From contig NZ_UHFN01000007.1 in assembly GCF_900459405.1 (NCBI RefSeq), forward strand, positions 1,178,001-1,242,000: DNA of 64,000 nt. Direction: 5' to 3'. This DNA comes from Streptococcus hyointestinalis. Its GTDB lineage: Bacteria > Bacillota > Bacilli > Lactobacillales > Streptococcaceae. The notes beneath the pieces are model-generated. The model was not told the origin of the DNA. It did no database searches and was given only the letters and a program-made list of their open reading frames with translations. Shown in pieces: positions 47,352-56,363 of this stretch. The position numbers and the translations under genes are program-made. Within the stretch, counting starts at the first letter, position 1. Every line of letters starts with the position of its first letter.

Positions 47352-48167
47352 TCACTCCTTGTGATAGTGTTGACGAATGCGCTTGTTCCACATCGCCAAA
47401 ATACCATTGTAAACATACTCCGCAATCGTCTCGGCGTCTTTAGCATAATTCATATTAGCTAATGCGTAGGCATATCGTTCCTCAAAAGCCAACATCATGC
47501 CGTCCTGTATGGAGGGCTTAGGGAAGTCTTGTTTCAGTCTATCATAGACCAAGTGCCAAATGTAATCTTTGTCGTAACATGTCGCTTTGTCCACCTTTCG
47601 TGATAAAGTGTTTTCTTTTTTCTTTGAGATATGATGATTTCTTTCCTCCTCATCCTCAACAGAATAATCACTCCCTTTAGTTTCACTGATATTAGTCTCA
47701 CTTCCTTCAGTCTCACTAGGGGTTGAATTTGACACTAGCCCCGTTTCAGGTTCAGACTGCCCCCGTCTTTTAGAAACACTACCCCCGTCTGATTTTGACA
47801 CTGGGGGTGTATCATGCTCCAGCTCTCCTAGGTAAATCTTGTTTGCCATTCGCCCTTTTTCACTGGAGGATTGTTGCACTTCCTCAATAAGTCCATAAGC
47901 GTGTAAAGTTTTCTTAATGGACAATAACTTAGACTTGGAACATCCGAGCAAAGCCATTAGTTTGGCGTTAGAGTAAATGAGATAGACGGCTCCCTCATCA
48001 TCAATCCAACCGTGGCTCAAAGACAGCTCTAGTCGGTCTTTCAGCACGGAATAAGCAACCTTAACTTCTAGCTTCATATCCTTGTAGCGCTCACTCTCAA
48101 ACAAGAGCTTTGGGAGCTTGTAGTAACGTTCCGATGTTTGATACTGATTAGCTGTTATGCGTTTCAT
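47352..48167 (-). CDS. repA: RepA_N-type replication initiator
   Basis: A 271-residue protein with the RepA N-terminal winged-helix region (TANQYQTSERYYKLPKLLFESERY). A central Ser/Thr/Glu-rich linker is followed by a helical C-terminal domain (AFEERYAYALANMNYAKDAETIAEYVYNGI). Such proteins start replication of plasmids and excised integrative elements. Stop and next start are contiguous with the Spx-like gene. No partition genes are visible. Confidence 0.85.
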   Translation of the reverse strand: MKRITANQYQTSERYYKLPKLLFESERYKDMKLEVKVAYSVLKDRLELSLSHGWIDDEGAVYLIYSNAKLMALLGCSKSKLLSIKKTLHAYGLIEEVQQSSSEKGRMANKIYLGELEHDTPPVSKSDGGSVSKRRGQSEPETGLVSNSTPSETEGSETNISETKGSDYSVEDEEERNHHISKKKENTLSRKVDKATCYDKDYIWHLVYDRLKQDFPKPSIQDGMMLAFEERYAYALANMNYAKDAETIAEYVYNGILAMWNKRIRQHYHKE

Positions 48168-48169
48168 GA

Positions 48170-48337
48170 CTATCCCTCCAAAAGTAACACGTTTATACTG
48201 CCATTTTGTTCAAATCGCACAAGACCAGAATCTTCTAAATCTGAGATTAATTGTTTAGCTTTATCTAAATCAATACCCATAGTATTCATGAGATAACACA
48301 TCACAACTTGACGTGACGACTGTTCTTTTTTCTGCAT
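48170..48337 (-). CDS. small protein upstream of repA
   Basis: A 55-residue protein from the GGAGG-preceded start MQKKEQSSRQVVMCYL. It ends 3 bp before repA. It has a short helical domain and no known family. Confidence 0.6.
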   Translation of the reverse strand: MQKKEQSSRQVVMCYLMNTMGIDLDKAKQLISDLEDSGLVRFEQNGSINVLLLEG

Positions 48338-48351
48338 ACTTCCTCCTTGAA

Positions 48352-48386
48352 AACAAAAAAACGAGAACATCTTGAAATGTTCTCGA
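48352..48386 (-). terminator. terminator/attenuator upstream of the repA operon
   Basis: A 9-bp stem CGAGAACAT/ATGTTCTCG (48362-48385) followed on the minus strand by seven U, 15 bp before the start at 48337. So close to the first gene, it would act as an attenuator of repA or end an upstream transcript. The 290 bp further up to 48679 hold no gene that I recognise. Confidence 0.7.
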
Positions 48387-48679
48387 TAACCTATGAACCT
48401 ATGTGACGTATCTACTTTTCGTCTACGCAAACGACATCTAAACAGACGTTTACATCAATGTGAGATTTTAAGACTCTTTTTATGTCAAAATCACCATTAT
48501 CAACAAAGACGAAATGCTTGAAAAAATGCTTAAAATAAAGGATTTTCACTCTTTGCTTCGTTGTAGCAACACTACGCACTCCACATGTGGTGATAGCTTT
48601 CTTCTATACTAATAGACGAAAGGGAGTGGAAATGATTTTAAGATTATACTGTGGAACGGAACAGTAGCCCTAATATTGA

Positions 48680-49024
48680 CTATCTTTCTAAAATCTCCTC
48701 AATAAGTGGTTCTACCCCTGTAGCTAATAGTTCCTCAATTTTATCCCGTGCATGGAACCTATTAACGTCATAGGCTACATACCTTAGCATATCTGCTGCA
48801 ACCTCATTAACTGGGTAGGGATAGCTCCCCTTCAATATCTGATAAGAGAGATTCGCAAATACATCAGCATCTTCAAAATGTTTTAGAAAATCCTTATAGC
48901 TTGAATGGATTGATTGAATCAACTTTTTACCCTGTTCCTCATCAATTTGCATATAGTGCAACAATGCTATTACAAGAACACTATCTTTCAAAATACATTT
49001 TTTACACAAATCCGCACCTGTCAT
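48680..49024 (-). CDS. unknown 114-residue protein
   Basis: A helical, acidic protein with Cys9 and Cys12-type pair near the start (LCKKCIL) and no recognised domain. Codon use is like the neighbours. It sits between the repA block and the copper operon. Confidence 0.5.
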   Translation of the reverse strand: MTGADLCKKCILKDSVLVIALLHYMQIDEEQGKKLIQSIHSSYKDFLKHFEDADVFANLSYQILKGSYPYPVNEVAADMLRYVAYDVNRFHARDKIEELLATGVEPLIEEILER

Positions 49025-49393
49025 TTCATAGATATGCTTTATCTATCAAAAAGACTAGCAAAAAATCGCCACCTCAAAACGAGATGACGATTCTGTTATT
49101 TACTTAATTCTTTGTAAAGCTCAATCCTTTCTTTCTAGTATTATTGACTTTTTTATAGACTGCATATTTCTGTACTCTTAGTTTTTCAGCCTCTTTTATC
49201 TGCATCAAGCAATCTCTCCCAAATTGCACCTATAATTTCATCATCTTCAAAAGCAACTAATACTACTTCTCGATCTAAATCAAACGACTACTTCTGACAA
49301 CACGATTTTACAAAGAGCCAGTACTTACATCTCTTTTTTTCCTGTAAAACTATTGTATCTTGATACTTTAATGAGTTTCAATCATTCAATCTG
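49025..49393 (-). pseudogene. remnants, probably of a small acetyltransferase
   Basis: Minus-strand fragments VVLVAFEDDEIIGAIWERL and AEKLRVQKYAVYKK look like pieces of a GNAT-type acetyltransferase in two frames with stops between. No start or continuous ORF exists. The call is a guess from the fragments. Confidence 0.3.
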
Positions 49394-51526
49394 TTAACCC
49401 TTATTTTTTGGATCTAAACTTAATAACATAGCATTAATGGCGACGATGACTGTTGACACAGACATTAGGATTCCTCCTAATGCAGGGCTTAATGTGATAC
49501 CAATAGGAGCCAAAATTCCTGCAGCTAGAGGGATAGCTATAAAGTTATAACCAGCTCCCCAAAATAGGTTTTGTTTCATTTTACGAGTTGTTTTGTGTGC
49601 TAATTCAATGAATGATTCAATATCTCCTGGATCGGATTGAGTCAATATGACATCAGCTGAATCCAATGCAACTTGAGTTCCAGCACCTACAGCTATACCA
49701 ACATCTGCTAAGGCAAGAGAAGGAGCATCATTTACACCATCACCTACCATGATAACTTTCTTTCCTTCATCTTTAAGTGTTTTAACTAACTCATATTTGT
49801 CTTGTGGAGATTGATTTGATCTATATTCAATCCCTAAATCTACTGCCGCGCCTTGAGCCGCTTTTTCATTATCACCTGTTGCCATAATTGGTTGAATATT
49901 GTTCTTTTTAAGAGCTTTAATTAACTCTTTACTCGTTGGTTTTAATTCGTCCCCTAAAGCTACAGCACCAATGGCATCATCGTTCTCTACTAAGACACTA
50001 AGAGTTGCTCCTTTTGGAATATCCATATCAAGATTACGTCCATAGGCTTTTTGACTGATTAATTGGTAACGGTGCCCACCTGCTTTACCCTCTACTCCAG
50101 CACCGGAAATCACATCAATTGAATCAAAAGATGCTGGACGTATATCTTGCTGCTTAGCGAAACTTATAATTGATTGAGCAATCGGGTGGCTAGAGCCTCC
50201 TTCAATACCTGCCAGTAAGGCAATGATTTCCTCTTTATTATATTTGTTATTAAAAAGTTTAACGTCTAATACTTTAAACTCACCAGTTGTTAAAGTACCT
50301 GTTTTATCTAAAATCATCACATCTGCATCTGGAGCTATTTCTAAGGCTTGGCGGTCTTTCACTAGTAACCCACGACTGGCTCCTAAGCTTGTGCTACGGG
50401 CGGTGACCAATGGAATAGCCAGACCTAATGCGTGTGGACAAGCTATAACTAATGTCGTGATAGTAAAGATAACTGCTGTTGGGATATCTCCAATAACCAT
50501 CCACACTACAAAAGCTATTAGTGCGACAATGATCGCAATATAGAAGAGCCATCCTGCAACCTTTTGAGCAATATTTTCTGCTCTGGAAGGCTGACTTTGA
50601 GCTTGGCTGATTAAATTCTGAACTTGAGAGATGAAGGATTGATCACCTGTCTCATTCACTTTAATATAAAGAACCCCTTCTCCATTTGTTGAGCCTCCGA
50701 TTACTTCATCGCCAGGACCTTTTTTAACTGCTTTTGATTCTCCAGTCAAAAGAGCTTCATTTACACGTGATTCGCCACGCTCGATAGTTCCGTCTGCTGG
50801 CACATTTTCTCCGGCTTGAACACGAATTAAATCACCTACCTGTAAGTCAGCAACTGGACGTATTTCAATTGAATCATCTTCTAACACAACGTGAGCATCT
50901 TTTGGTACCAACTTAGCCAATGCTGCTTGTGCGTCTCCTGCTTCTCCAATAGCTTTCATCTCAATCCAGTGACCTAATAACATGATTAATAATAATGAAG
51001 CAAATTCAAAGAAAAAGTCCATCACGTGTCCACCCGTTACGTAGGTAATGATAACAGCATAAATACTGTATAAATATGAAACACTTATACCTAAAGAAAC
51101 TAGAGCCATCATTCCAGGTTCTTTTTGTTTAAATTCGTCAACTGCGCCTTGATAGAATGGACGTCCACCATAAATAATTAATATAGTAGATAAAATAGCT
51201 ACTACAATATCAGAATATGGAAAAGTAAACTGGAATGGTAGGTCAAACCCAGCCATAGGGGATAAGAGCATAATAATGATTCCTAGTGGCAATGATTTTA
51301 AGAAAAGTTCCTTAAAGTTACCGTGATGATGGTGTTCATGCCCTCCGTGATGCCCACTGTGCCCGCTGTGCCCGCTGTGCCCGCTGTGATCATGCTCAGC
51401 ATGATGTTCTTGATGTTGATTCTTATGGTCTCCATGTTCTTCCGTGCTTACGTGCTCATGTTTTGAATGATCCATGTCGCCATGATTATGGTGACAGTGG
51501 GATAAATGTTTGTTGTTATTGTTCAT
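49394..51526 (-). CDS. copB: CopB-type copper-translocating P-type ATPase
   Basis: A P1B ATPase with a His/Asp-rich N-terminus (about residues 1-70, including several HSGHSGHSGHHGGHEH repeats) instead of CxxC domains, the metal-site motif CPH (ACPHALGLAIP), phosphorylation site DKTGTLTTGE, and the hinge MVGDGVNDAPSLA. CPH and the His-rich tail are typical of CopB, which expels copper or silver. It is 19 bp downstream of copY. Confidence 0.95.
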   Translation of the reverse strand: MNNNNKHLSHCHHNHGDMDHSKHEHVSTEEHGDHKNQHQEHHAEHDHSGHSGHSGHSGHHGGHEHHHHGNFKELFLKSLPLGIIIMLLSPMAGFDLPFQFTFPYSDIVVAILSTILIIYGGRPFYQGAVDEFKQKEPGMMALVSLGISVSYLYSIYAVIITYVTGGHVMDFFFEFASLLLIMLLGHWIEMKAIGEAGDAQAALAKLVPKDAHVVLEDDSIEIRPVADLQVGDLIRVQAGENVPADGTIERGESRVNEALLTGESKAVKKGPGDEVIGGSTNGEGVLYIKVNETGDQSFISQVQNLISQAQSQPSRAENIAQKVAGWLFYIAIIVALIAFVVWMVIGDIPTAVIFTITTLVIACPHALGLAIPLVTARSTSLGASRGLLVKDRQALEIAPDADVMILDKTGTLTTGEFKVLDVKLFNNKYNKEEIIALLAGIEGGSSHPIAQSIISFAKQQDIRPASFDSIDVISGAGVEGKAGGHRYQLISQKAYGRNLDMDIPKGATLSVLVENDDAIGAVALGDELKPTSKELIKALKKNNIQPIMATGDNEKAAQGAAVDLGIEYRSNQSPQDKYELVKTLKDEGKKVIMVGDGVNDAPSLALADVGIAVGAGTQVALDSADVILTQSDPGDIESFIELAHKTTRKMKQNLFWGAGYNFIAIPLAAGILAPIGITLSPALGGILMSVSTVIVAINAMLLSLDPKNKG

Positions 51527-51545
51527 TTTAAATTCCTCCTTATTC

Positions 51546-51995
51546 TTAATGATGATGTAAATGACACTCGCATTGTCTTTCTGGACAATTGCAATCCACT
51601 TCTTCTACTGCGAAAGATTTTTTTATCTCTAATATTTTTTCTAGTCGATCTATATCATCGAAGCTTAAGACATGATTTTCAATGATGCTTCCTATTACAT
51701 TTCCAACTTTCTTATTGCAAATACGGTTAAAAATATCTTCTGCATAATCCCTTACGGCTTCTTTCTCTACAATATTGGCAGTGTAAATAAACTTTCTACC
51801 TTCTTGCTCTGTATTTAGTACGCCTTTTTCAACTAATCGACCTAAGATCGTTTTGATAGTGGATTCTGTCCAGTTCATTTTTTCTTTCAAAACAGAGATG
51901 ACTGTTCTACTAGTTACTAGATCATTTGCCCAAACTACACGCATTACTTCCCATTCAGCATCTGTGATAGAAGTATTAAGTTCTATTGTGCTCAT
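51546..51995 (-). CDS. copY: CopY copper-responsive repressor
   Basis: A BlaI/MecI-type winged helix (ITDAEWEVMRVVWANDLVTSRTV split here; WTESTIKTILGRLVEKGVL) with the C-terminal CxCxxxxCxC metal motif (CNCPERQCECHLHHH). With Zn it binds cop boxes; Cu(I) displaces Zn and releases it. The start MSTIELNTS follows AAGGAGGAAA. Cop boxes are upstream. Confidence 0.95.
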   Translation of the reverse strand: MSTIELNTSITDAEWEVMRVVWANDLVTSRTVISVLKEKMNWTESTIKTILGRLVEKGVLNTEQEGRKFIYTANIVEKEAVRDYAEDIFNRICNKKVGNVIGSIIENHVLSFDDIDRLEKILEIKKSFAVEEVDCNCPERQCECHLHHH

Positions 51996-52013
51996 TTTCC
52001 TTTCCTCCTTGTT

Positions 52014-52059
52014 GTTTACAAGCGTAAACGAATATGTTCGAAATAAGTCTACCATTGTA
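52014..52059 (-). promoter_or_regulatory. cop boxes of the copYB operon
   Basis: GTTTACAAGCGTAAAC (52014-52029) contains TACAAGCGTA, a match to the cop box TACAnnTGTA pattern with one change. A weaker half-match TACCATTGTA lies at 52050-52059. Two boxes around the promoter are usual for CopY. Confidence 0.8.
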
Positions 52060-52076
52060 AACGAAATATGTCAAGT

Positions 52077-52111
52077 CTTTTTATTAAATTCTCACTTTTT
52101 GGGGTCAGTCC
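52077..52111. repeat. direct repeat left of the cadmium genes
   Basis: TTATTAAATTCTCACTTTTT followed by GGGGTCAGTCC. A copy with one extra T and one change lies at 53651-53686 in the same orientation. The two copies bracket cadD-cadX. Confidence 0.75.
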
Positions 52112-52452
52112 CTTAAAACTGAAAGTTTTAAAATGAAATTAGCCATCTACCTATACTGTGAGATGAAGGCTACGACTCATTCTGATAACTCATCGATTTC
52201 ATTTGATGACAGGTTTGGAGCTGTTAGGCAAATTTGCCAAGGCTAATCATAGCCTTGCTTTAGCCCAAAAAAGACATCCAAGAGATTTCTCTTGAATGTC
52301 TGTAAACGCTGATATAATCGTAGGTCGCTTTGCTTTAAATTATACTTTTTTCTTAAACATTTGATACGAGTAGGTATTTCTTGTGAGTAATTTTCATCAA
52401 AAATTTCATATATAATCTCCCTATAATCATGGAAAAGTAGTAAAAATAGTTG
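52112..52452. other. gene remnants between copY and cadX
   Basis: A hairpin GACAT.CAAGAGA/TCTCTTG.ATGTC lies near 52272-52300. The minus strand reads IPTRIKCLRKKYNLKQSDL near 52320-52380, like part of an XRE-type or transposase N-terminus, without a start or full domain. Nothing else is visible. Confidence 0.35.
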
Positions 52453-52791
52453 TTATCCTAGTTGATTAAAAAAATCTCTGATTTCCTCATCTTTTATAAA
52501 ATAATATATAATTTTCCCCTCTCTTCTAGTGTCCAAGATGTTTTGATTGGCTAGTTTACGAAGATGGTGGGAGGCAGATGCCATACTGAGATTTAATAAA
52601 CAGGCTATATCGCAGACACAGAGTTCTTCGACGGCAAGGAGATAAAAGATGATATTTATCTGTTTATTATCGGTAAATTTTGATAAAATGCGAAGTGATT
52701 TTTGGACTTTTTCCTTTTCAAGGTAGTTCGTTGCGGTTGTAACATTTTGTTGATTTATAACATCCACTTGACAGATACTATCTTTTTTCAT
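52453..52791 (-). CDS. cadX: CadX/CadC-type ArsR-family metal sensor
   Basis: An ArsR winged helix with the metal-binding ELCVCDIA motif (two Cys in the recognition-adjacent helix) and an N-terminal Cys (DSICQVD). In the CadD-CadX system this protein represses the operon until Cd, Zn or Pb binds. Start MKKDSICQ follows TAGGAGAAAA. It is 11 bp after the cadD stop. Confidence 0.9.
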   Translation of the reverse strand: MKKDSICQVDVINQQNVTTATNYLEKEKVQKSLRILSKFTDNKQINIIFYLLAVEELCVCDIACLLNLSMASASHHLRKLANQNILDTRREGKIIYYFIKDEEIRDFFNQLG

Positions 52792-52802
52792 TATTTTTTC
52801 TC

Positions 52803-53429
52803 CTAGCCTAACACAGCCCATAGCATGTCAAAGCTGTTGTTTTCAATCAGGATATACATCCCCAATCCTAAATAGACAACGGCAATAAACCATCTGCTGT
52901 ATTCTTCCAAAGTTTCTCCAACAGAAGGGACTTGTGCTAATTTTTGGGCAGAAAAAACCAAGAGATAAATCATGACTAGAAAAGTAAGTAAAGTCACTAT
53001 CAAATTCGCTAAATTTAAGGTAGTAAAATATGGGACAAAGACACCAATATTGTCAGCGCCACAACTTGCAAAAGTAATCATAGCGACTAGAAAAATCAGG
53101 TTTTTATTGTCTTTTCGCAAACCATCATTTGCAATAGCTTCTCCATCAGAATCTCCTAAAAGCAAAACTTTGAGGCCTAGGAAAATTGGAATCAAACCGA
53201 GTAAACCTAAAATCTCTTTACTAGGAATATAATTTAAGACAAATGCAAAAAGCAAACTTAGGAATATTAGACTAACAGAGCCTAGAAATTGTCCTAAATA
53301 GATGTTAATGATGTCCTTTCTACTTTTTCTTTTGGCAAAAAATAACATTAGGATAATAAGTAAGTCTACGGCTGTCCCAGAATACAGGATTATTGAAGTA
53401 ACAATATTTTGAATCATAAAATACCTCAT
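52803..53429 (-). CDS. cadD: CadD-family cadmium resistance transporter
   Basis: A 208-residue membrane protein with about six helices, the family pattern YSGTAVDLLIILMLFFA and FASCGADNIGVFVPYF. CadD proteins export or sequester Cd. It is first in the cadD-cadX operon. Confidence 0.92.
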   Translation of the reverse strand: MRYFMIQNIVTSIILYSGTAVDLLIILMLFFAKRKSRKDIINIYLGQFLGSVSLIFLSLLFAFVLNYIPSKEILGLLGLIPIFLGLKVLLLGDSDGEAIANDGLRKDNKNLIFLVAMITFASCGADNIGVFVPYFTTLNLANLIVTLLTFLVMIYLLVFSAQKLAQVPSVGETLEEYSRWFIAVVYLGLGMYILIENNSFDMLWAVLG

Positions 53430-53607
53430 TCAAATATATTTTTGAATGTATTCTAACATTAAACTTTATAGATGTCAACTTAAAATCCACCAATTAATAA
53501 TTGCATGTCAATATTTGTATTGTGTTGTTTCAGAAATATATTGTAATTCAAATTGTAGAAAATTACATCAAATATTATAATGAAAAAAGAATCCAACAAA
53601 AATCGGA

Positions 53608-53641
53608 CTACCTGTCTCCGGTTGAATACCGGAGACGGTAG
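53608..53641. other. isolated GC-rich hairpin
   Basis: CTACCTGTCTCCGGT and ACCGGAGACGGTAG form a 14-bp stem with one mismatch and a 5-base loop. No T run follows, so it is not a normal terminator. It lies 10 bp from the direct repeat at 53651, in a 350-bp region otherwise without a gene (53430-53776). Confidence 0.55.
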
Positions 53642-53650
53642 CCCTAGGGT

Positions 53651-53686
53651 GTTTTTATTAAATTCTCACTTTTTTGGGGTCAGCCC
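53651..53686. repeat. direct repeat right of the cadmium genes
   Basis: Second copy of the 52077-52111 repeat; it may be the end of a lost insertion sequence. Confidence 0.75.
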
Positions 53687-53776
53687 ACGACCGTTGATTG
53701 AGCTTAAAACTATTTCGATTTATGAGCCATTGGAAATCTCGTATGATGCATATATGTCTAATTGCAAACATTATAG

Positions 53777-54295
53777 TTATTTAGTTTTAAAATAGTATTC
53801 CAAAGCAGACTGAACAGAACGACCTGTTCTTAACAATTCAGTCACCTTTCTTTTTAGAGTAGCCCAAAACTGTTCGATGGGATTGAGTTCAGGGGAATAA
53901 GGTGGAAGCGGAAGAAAATAGTGTCCCTTAGCCACTGCAAGCTCATCTAGTTGTTTCTTGGGGTGAAAAGCTGCATTATCCATAATGATGACATGGGGTT
54001 CTATCAAGGATGGCAATAGCTGCTCCTGATACCACTTGATAAATAATTCCGCTGTCATCGTTCCATGATAAAGCAAGGGGGCTATAATTTTAGAACCAAT
54101 TTGACCAGCTACTACCGAAATTCTTTCGAATCTGCGTCCACTTACCTTGTCGTATACTTTCTCCCCTCGAGGTGCTCTAGCTTTGTGACGATAAAGATAA
54201 GTATCAATGCCAGTCTCATCAATATAAACAATAGGGGTGTTTGGAAAGCAGGCTAAAACATCAAGATAGCGTCTCACCTTTTCGCTATCTTGTTC
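53777..54295 (-). CDS. IS630 transposase, catalytic part
   Basis: DDE domain: IVYIDETGIDTYLYR, VIIMDNAAFHPKK, and YSPELNPIEQFWATLKRK. Upstream sequence KKTTTYKEQDSEKV extends into OrfA in another frame. A run of seven A on the minus strand (54313-54319) is the known position for -1 frameshifting in IS630-Spn1, so the two frames are expressed as one protein. Confidence 0.9.
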   Translation of the reverse strand, partial: EQDSEKVRRYLDVLACFPNTPIVYIDETGIDTYLYRHKARAPRGEKVYDKVSGRRFERISVVAGQIGSKIIAPLLYHGTMTAELFIKWYQEQLLPSLIEPHVIIMDNAAFHPKKQLDELAVAKGHYFLPLPPYSPELNPIEQFWATLKRKVTELLRTGRSVQSALEYYFKTK

Positions 54296-54296
54296 T

Positions 54297-54626
54297 TTAT
54301 AGGTTGTGGTCTTTTTTTAAAGTGATGTTCAGTTTTTTTAAGGCAGCCCAAACTGAGGGAATACTACAGTCAAAATGCTCTGCAATTTCCCTTAAGAAAG
54401 CATCTGGATGTTCCTTGACATAGGCTTCTAACTTATCCAATGGCAATTTGCGAGGGCTTGGTTTTCTTTTTTGGCGCTCCAAATGACCTAGTTCTTTGAG
54501 TTGTTTCTCCCACAGATACAGTGTATTAGTGCTAATTCCAAATAACTGACACGTTTCTTTTTTGGAATGACCAGCCTCTACATAATTAATAACTCGTTTT
54601 CTAAAATCTATTCCGTAACTTTTCAT
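54297..54626 (-). CDS. IS630 transposase, N-terminal part
   Basis: Helix-turn-helix domain starting MKSYGIDFRKRVINYVEAG. It ends in the frameshift zone LKKDHNL. Intact. Confidence 0.88.
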   Translation of the reverse strand: MKSYGIDFRKRVINYVEAGHSKKETCQLFGISTNTLYLWEKQLKELGHLERQKRKPSPRKLPLDKLEAYVKEHPDAFLREIAEHFDCSIPSVWAALKKLNITLKKDHNL

Positions 54627-54645
54627 AAGTATAGTATAACACATA

Positions 54646-54951
54646 CTATATAGAAACTAACAAACTATACTCTGAATGTGTTGAGACGAAGACGATAAGG
54701 GAGAAAGGCGAGGTCTTATAGATGACCTTGGCGACCTCTAGCCCTAGTCGCTTAACACCTTTAATCTCCAAATCTAGGAAGAAGAGCGCTTTTTCTCCGC
54801 TCTTTTCAAAGGCTGTCAGAAGCTCCTGACCATCGTCAAACACCTCACACTGATAATCTCCCCACTGCTTGCTGACAGCATAGCGGTTAATGGCTTCCTT
54901 AAGGCGGTTTTGTTGGATGATATCATCTTCTAAAATATAAATTGGATACAT
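54646..54951 (-). pseudogene. LytTR-type response regulator, truncated by IS630
   Basis: Receiver-domain N-terminus of an AgrA/BlpR/ComE-type regulator (MYPIYILEDDIIQQNRLKE, phospho-Asp in FFLDLEIKG, STHSEYSLLVS). The rest of the receiver and the LytTR DNA-binding domain are missing because IS630 is inserted here. It is the natural candidate for the regulator of the two downstream-type promoters at 56.7 and 57.5 kb, which should now be inactive unless served in trans. Confidence 0.88.
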
Positions 54952-54963
54952 AAAATCTCCTTT

Positions 54964-55236
54964 TCATCCTTTTTCGTGCTTTTCTCTATAGCTTTCTCGT
55001 AGGGTAAAATACCATTTAAAGAGGCTGATGACTAGTATATAAGTACAGCCTACAAAGAGGCTAATCAATGCCCACAGATAGTAGGTCAAAAAGCTAAGCA
55101 CAATCATGGCAGTAAGCATCACTGCTGTTATATCTCCCATCTTGCCATCGTCAGCTAAGGACATGATGACTAGAAACAGCTTGTCTAGTCGTTCTGACTT
55201 GAGACTAAAAAAACGGCTTAAAATCGTGTCTACCAT
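54964..55236 (-). CDS. small membrane protein of the bacteriocin-immunity cluster
   Basis: A 90-residue protein from MVDTILSRFF with two transmembrane helices and a charged C-terminus. No recognised family. It is in line with the immunity genes and 8 bp after the next one. Confidence 0.55.
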   Translation of the reverse strand: MVDTILSRFFSLKSERLDKLFLVIMSLADDGKMGDITAVMLTAMIVLSFLTYYLWALISLFVGCTYILVISLFKWYFTLRESYREKHEKG

Positions 55237-55244
55237 AGCGCACC

Positions 55245-55562
55245 TCATTTTCCCATTCCTAATAAAGATAAAGCAAGCATTTGCAGTGTCGGAAGCACTC
55301 CCTGCCACTTGTGTGGCGCTCCTGCTAACTGGTAGCCAAAGGCGATAACGCTTTGGGGTGCTTGGTACTGGTGCGTCATGAGATAGTAAGCGAGACGCTC
55401 GCTTAATTCTGCTTGTGCCATCACTAGGTCGCTCTTTTTCTGTGCTGCTGCTAGGTCTTGTCGTCTTGTAAAAAGAAGCTGGTAAAGCTCGGAGTCAGCT
55501 TCTACACTGACATCTAACAACAGCTTATCTAAGTCGTGTAATACCTTTTCTTTTCCCATCAT
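55245..55562 (-). CDS. class II bacteriocin immunity protein (EntA-immunity-like)
   Basis: A 105-residue helical protein (KVLHDLDKLLLDVSVEADSELYQLL...) with the four-helix-bundle pattern of enterocin A-type immunity proteins. Such proteins protect a producer from its pediocin-like bacteriocin by blocking the man-PTS receptor. Specificity cannot be read. Confidence 0.7.
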   Translation of the reverse strand: MMGKEKVLHDLDKLLLDVSVEADSELYQLLFTRRQDLAAAQKKSDLVMAQAELSERLAYYLMTHQYQAPQSVIAFGYQLAGAPHKWQGVLPTLQMLALSLLGMGK

Positions 55563-55572
55563 CTCACTTCTC

Positions 55573-55791
55573 CTACTCCTCTATAACGTGCTTTTCTATA
55601 AAAAAGACAGGTGTCAAGATAGCTACTACAATCAAGAAAGGATAGCTGTAGCGGTTTAAAAAGACGAGCGACATGGCTACAATCCATAGAACCTTGAGTA
55701 GCGTTTTGATGTTTCGTTTGGTGATGACTTGGTAGAGCATATAAAGTATCGCCGCTAGGACGAAAACAGTTGTTATAACCATTACTATCAT
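55573..55791 (-). CDS. small hydrophobic protein
   Basis: 72 residues with two or three membrane helices. It overlaps the next upstream gene by 4 bp and resembles it in layout (paralogues). Immunity-type role is inferred from the cluster. Confidence 0.55.
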   Translation of the reverse strand: MIVMVITTVFVLAAILYMLYQVITKRNIKTLLKVLWIVAMSLVFLNRYSYPFLIVVAILTPVFFIEKHVIEE

Positions 55792-56021
55792 CTGTTAATC
55801 TCCTTTTTCATATCTCCATTTTGCTTGCGCTCACTATAAAATAAATAAGAATAAATGACAATACAAGTCATAAATAGCCAACTGTCTGATTTCAAATACA
55901 GCAAAGACATGCTAAGTACAAACCAAGCGTATCGGTTTGACTGTCTTTTTCGTATCATGTCATAAATCATAAAAAGCATATTTGCAATCAAAATAGTCGC
56001 TAATATAGGATTCATAAGCAA
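55788..56021 (-). CDS. small hydrophobic protein, paralogue-like
   Basis: 77 residues, two or three helices with a conserved SMSLLYLKSDSWLFM segment. Overlaps both neighbours, indicating an operon. Confidence 0.55.
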   Translation of the reverse strand: MLMNPILATILIANMLFMIYDMIRKRQSNRYAWFVLSMSLLYLKSDSWLFMTCIVIYSYLFYSERKQNGDMKKEINR

Positions 56022-56341
56022 TCTCCTTTATCTATGAGCTTGTAATCTTTGTGAAAGGTCTTAGCTGATATGACTCTGTGATTGGTGACATCGAGATAGT
56101 CTCCTGGATAGCCTAAGACATACATGCCATAGCCTGCAAAACCACCGCCTGCTGTTCCTGTAGCTCCTATCTTGAGATTTGTCGTGACGGATGGGCGTAG
56201 TCCTGCCATTAGGATACGGACATGCTCATCCATCCAGCAGATAAGATGTTGCTGAAAGGCTCGCTTCACCCAGTCGGGCTGAGGTGTGGTTCTCCCAATC
56301 TCCCAAAGCTCCGCCACTTTTCCCTTGTAGATGGCTTTCAT
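56012..56341 (-). CDS. PGDYG-domain-like protein
   Basis: 109 residues; YPGDYLDVTNHRVISAKTF resembles the PGDYG domain. No secretion leader with double glycine is present, though TATGTAGGGFAGYG is glycine-rich, so it is not an obvious bacteriocin. Family call is tentative. Confidence 0.5.
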   Translation of the reverse strand: MKAIYKGKVAELWEIGRTTPQPDWVKRAFQQHLICWMDEHVRILMAGLRPSVTTNLKIGATGTAGGGFAGYGMYVLGYPGDYLDVTNHRVISAKTFHKDYKLIDKGDCL

Positions 56342-56363
56342 TGTCTCTCCTTGATGTGCGCTT

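Larger units (their letters stand above)
53765..54645 (-). mobile_element. IS630-Spn1-like insertion sequence
   Basis: Two overlapping transposase frames on the minus strand with the IS630 DDE core. AT-rich ends truncate the response regulator gene at 54646. Ends approximate. Confidence 0.85.

Noticed and set aside
51340..51410. Tandem 9-bp repeats (CCCGCTGTG) as a separate repeat element
   Set aside because: They are codons for the His-Ser-Gly metal-binding stretch of CopB.
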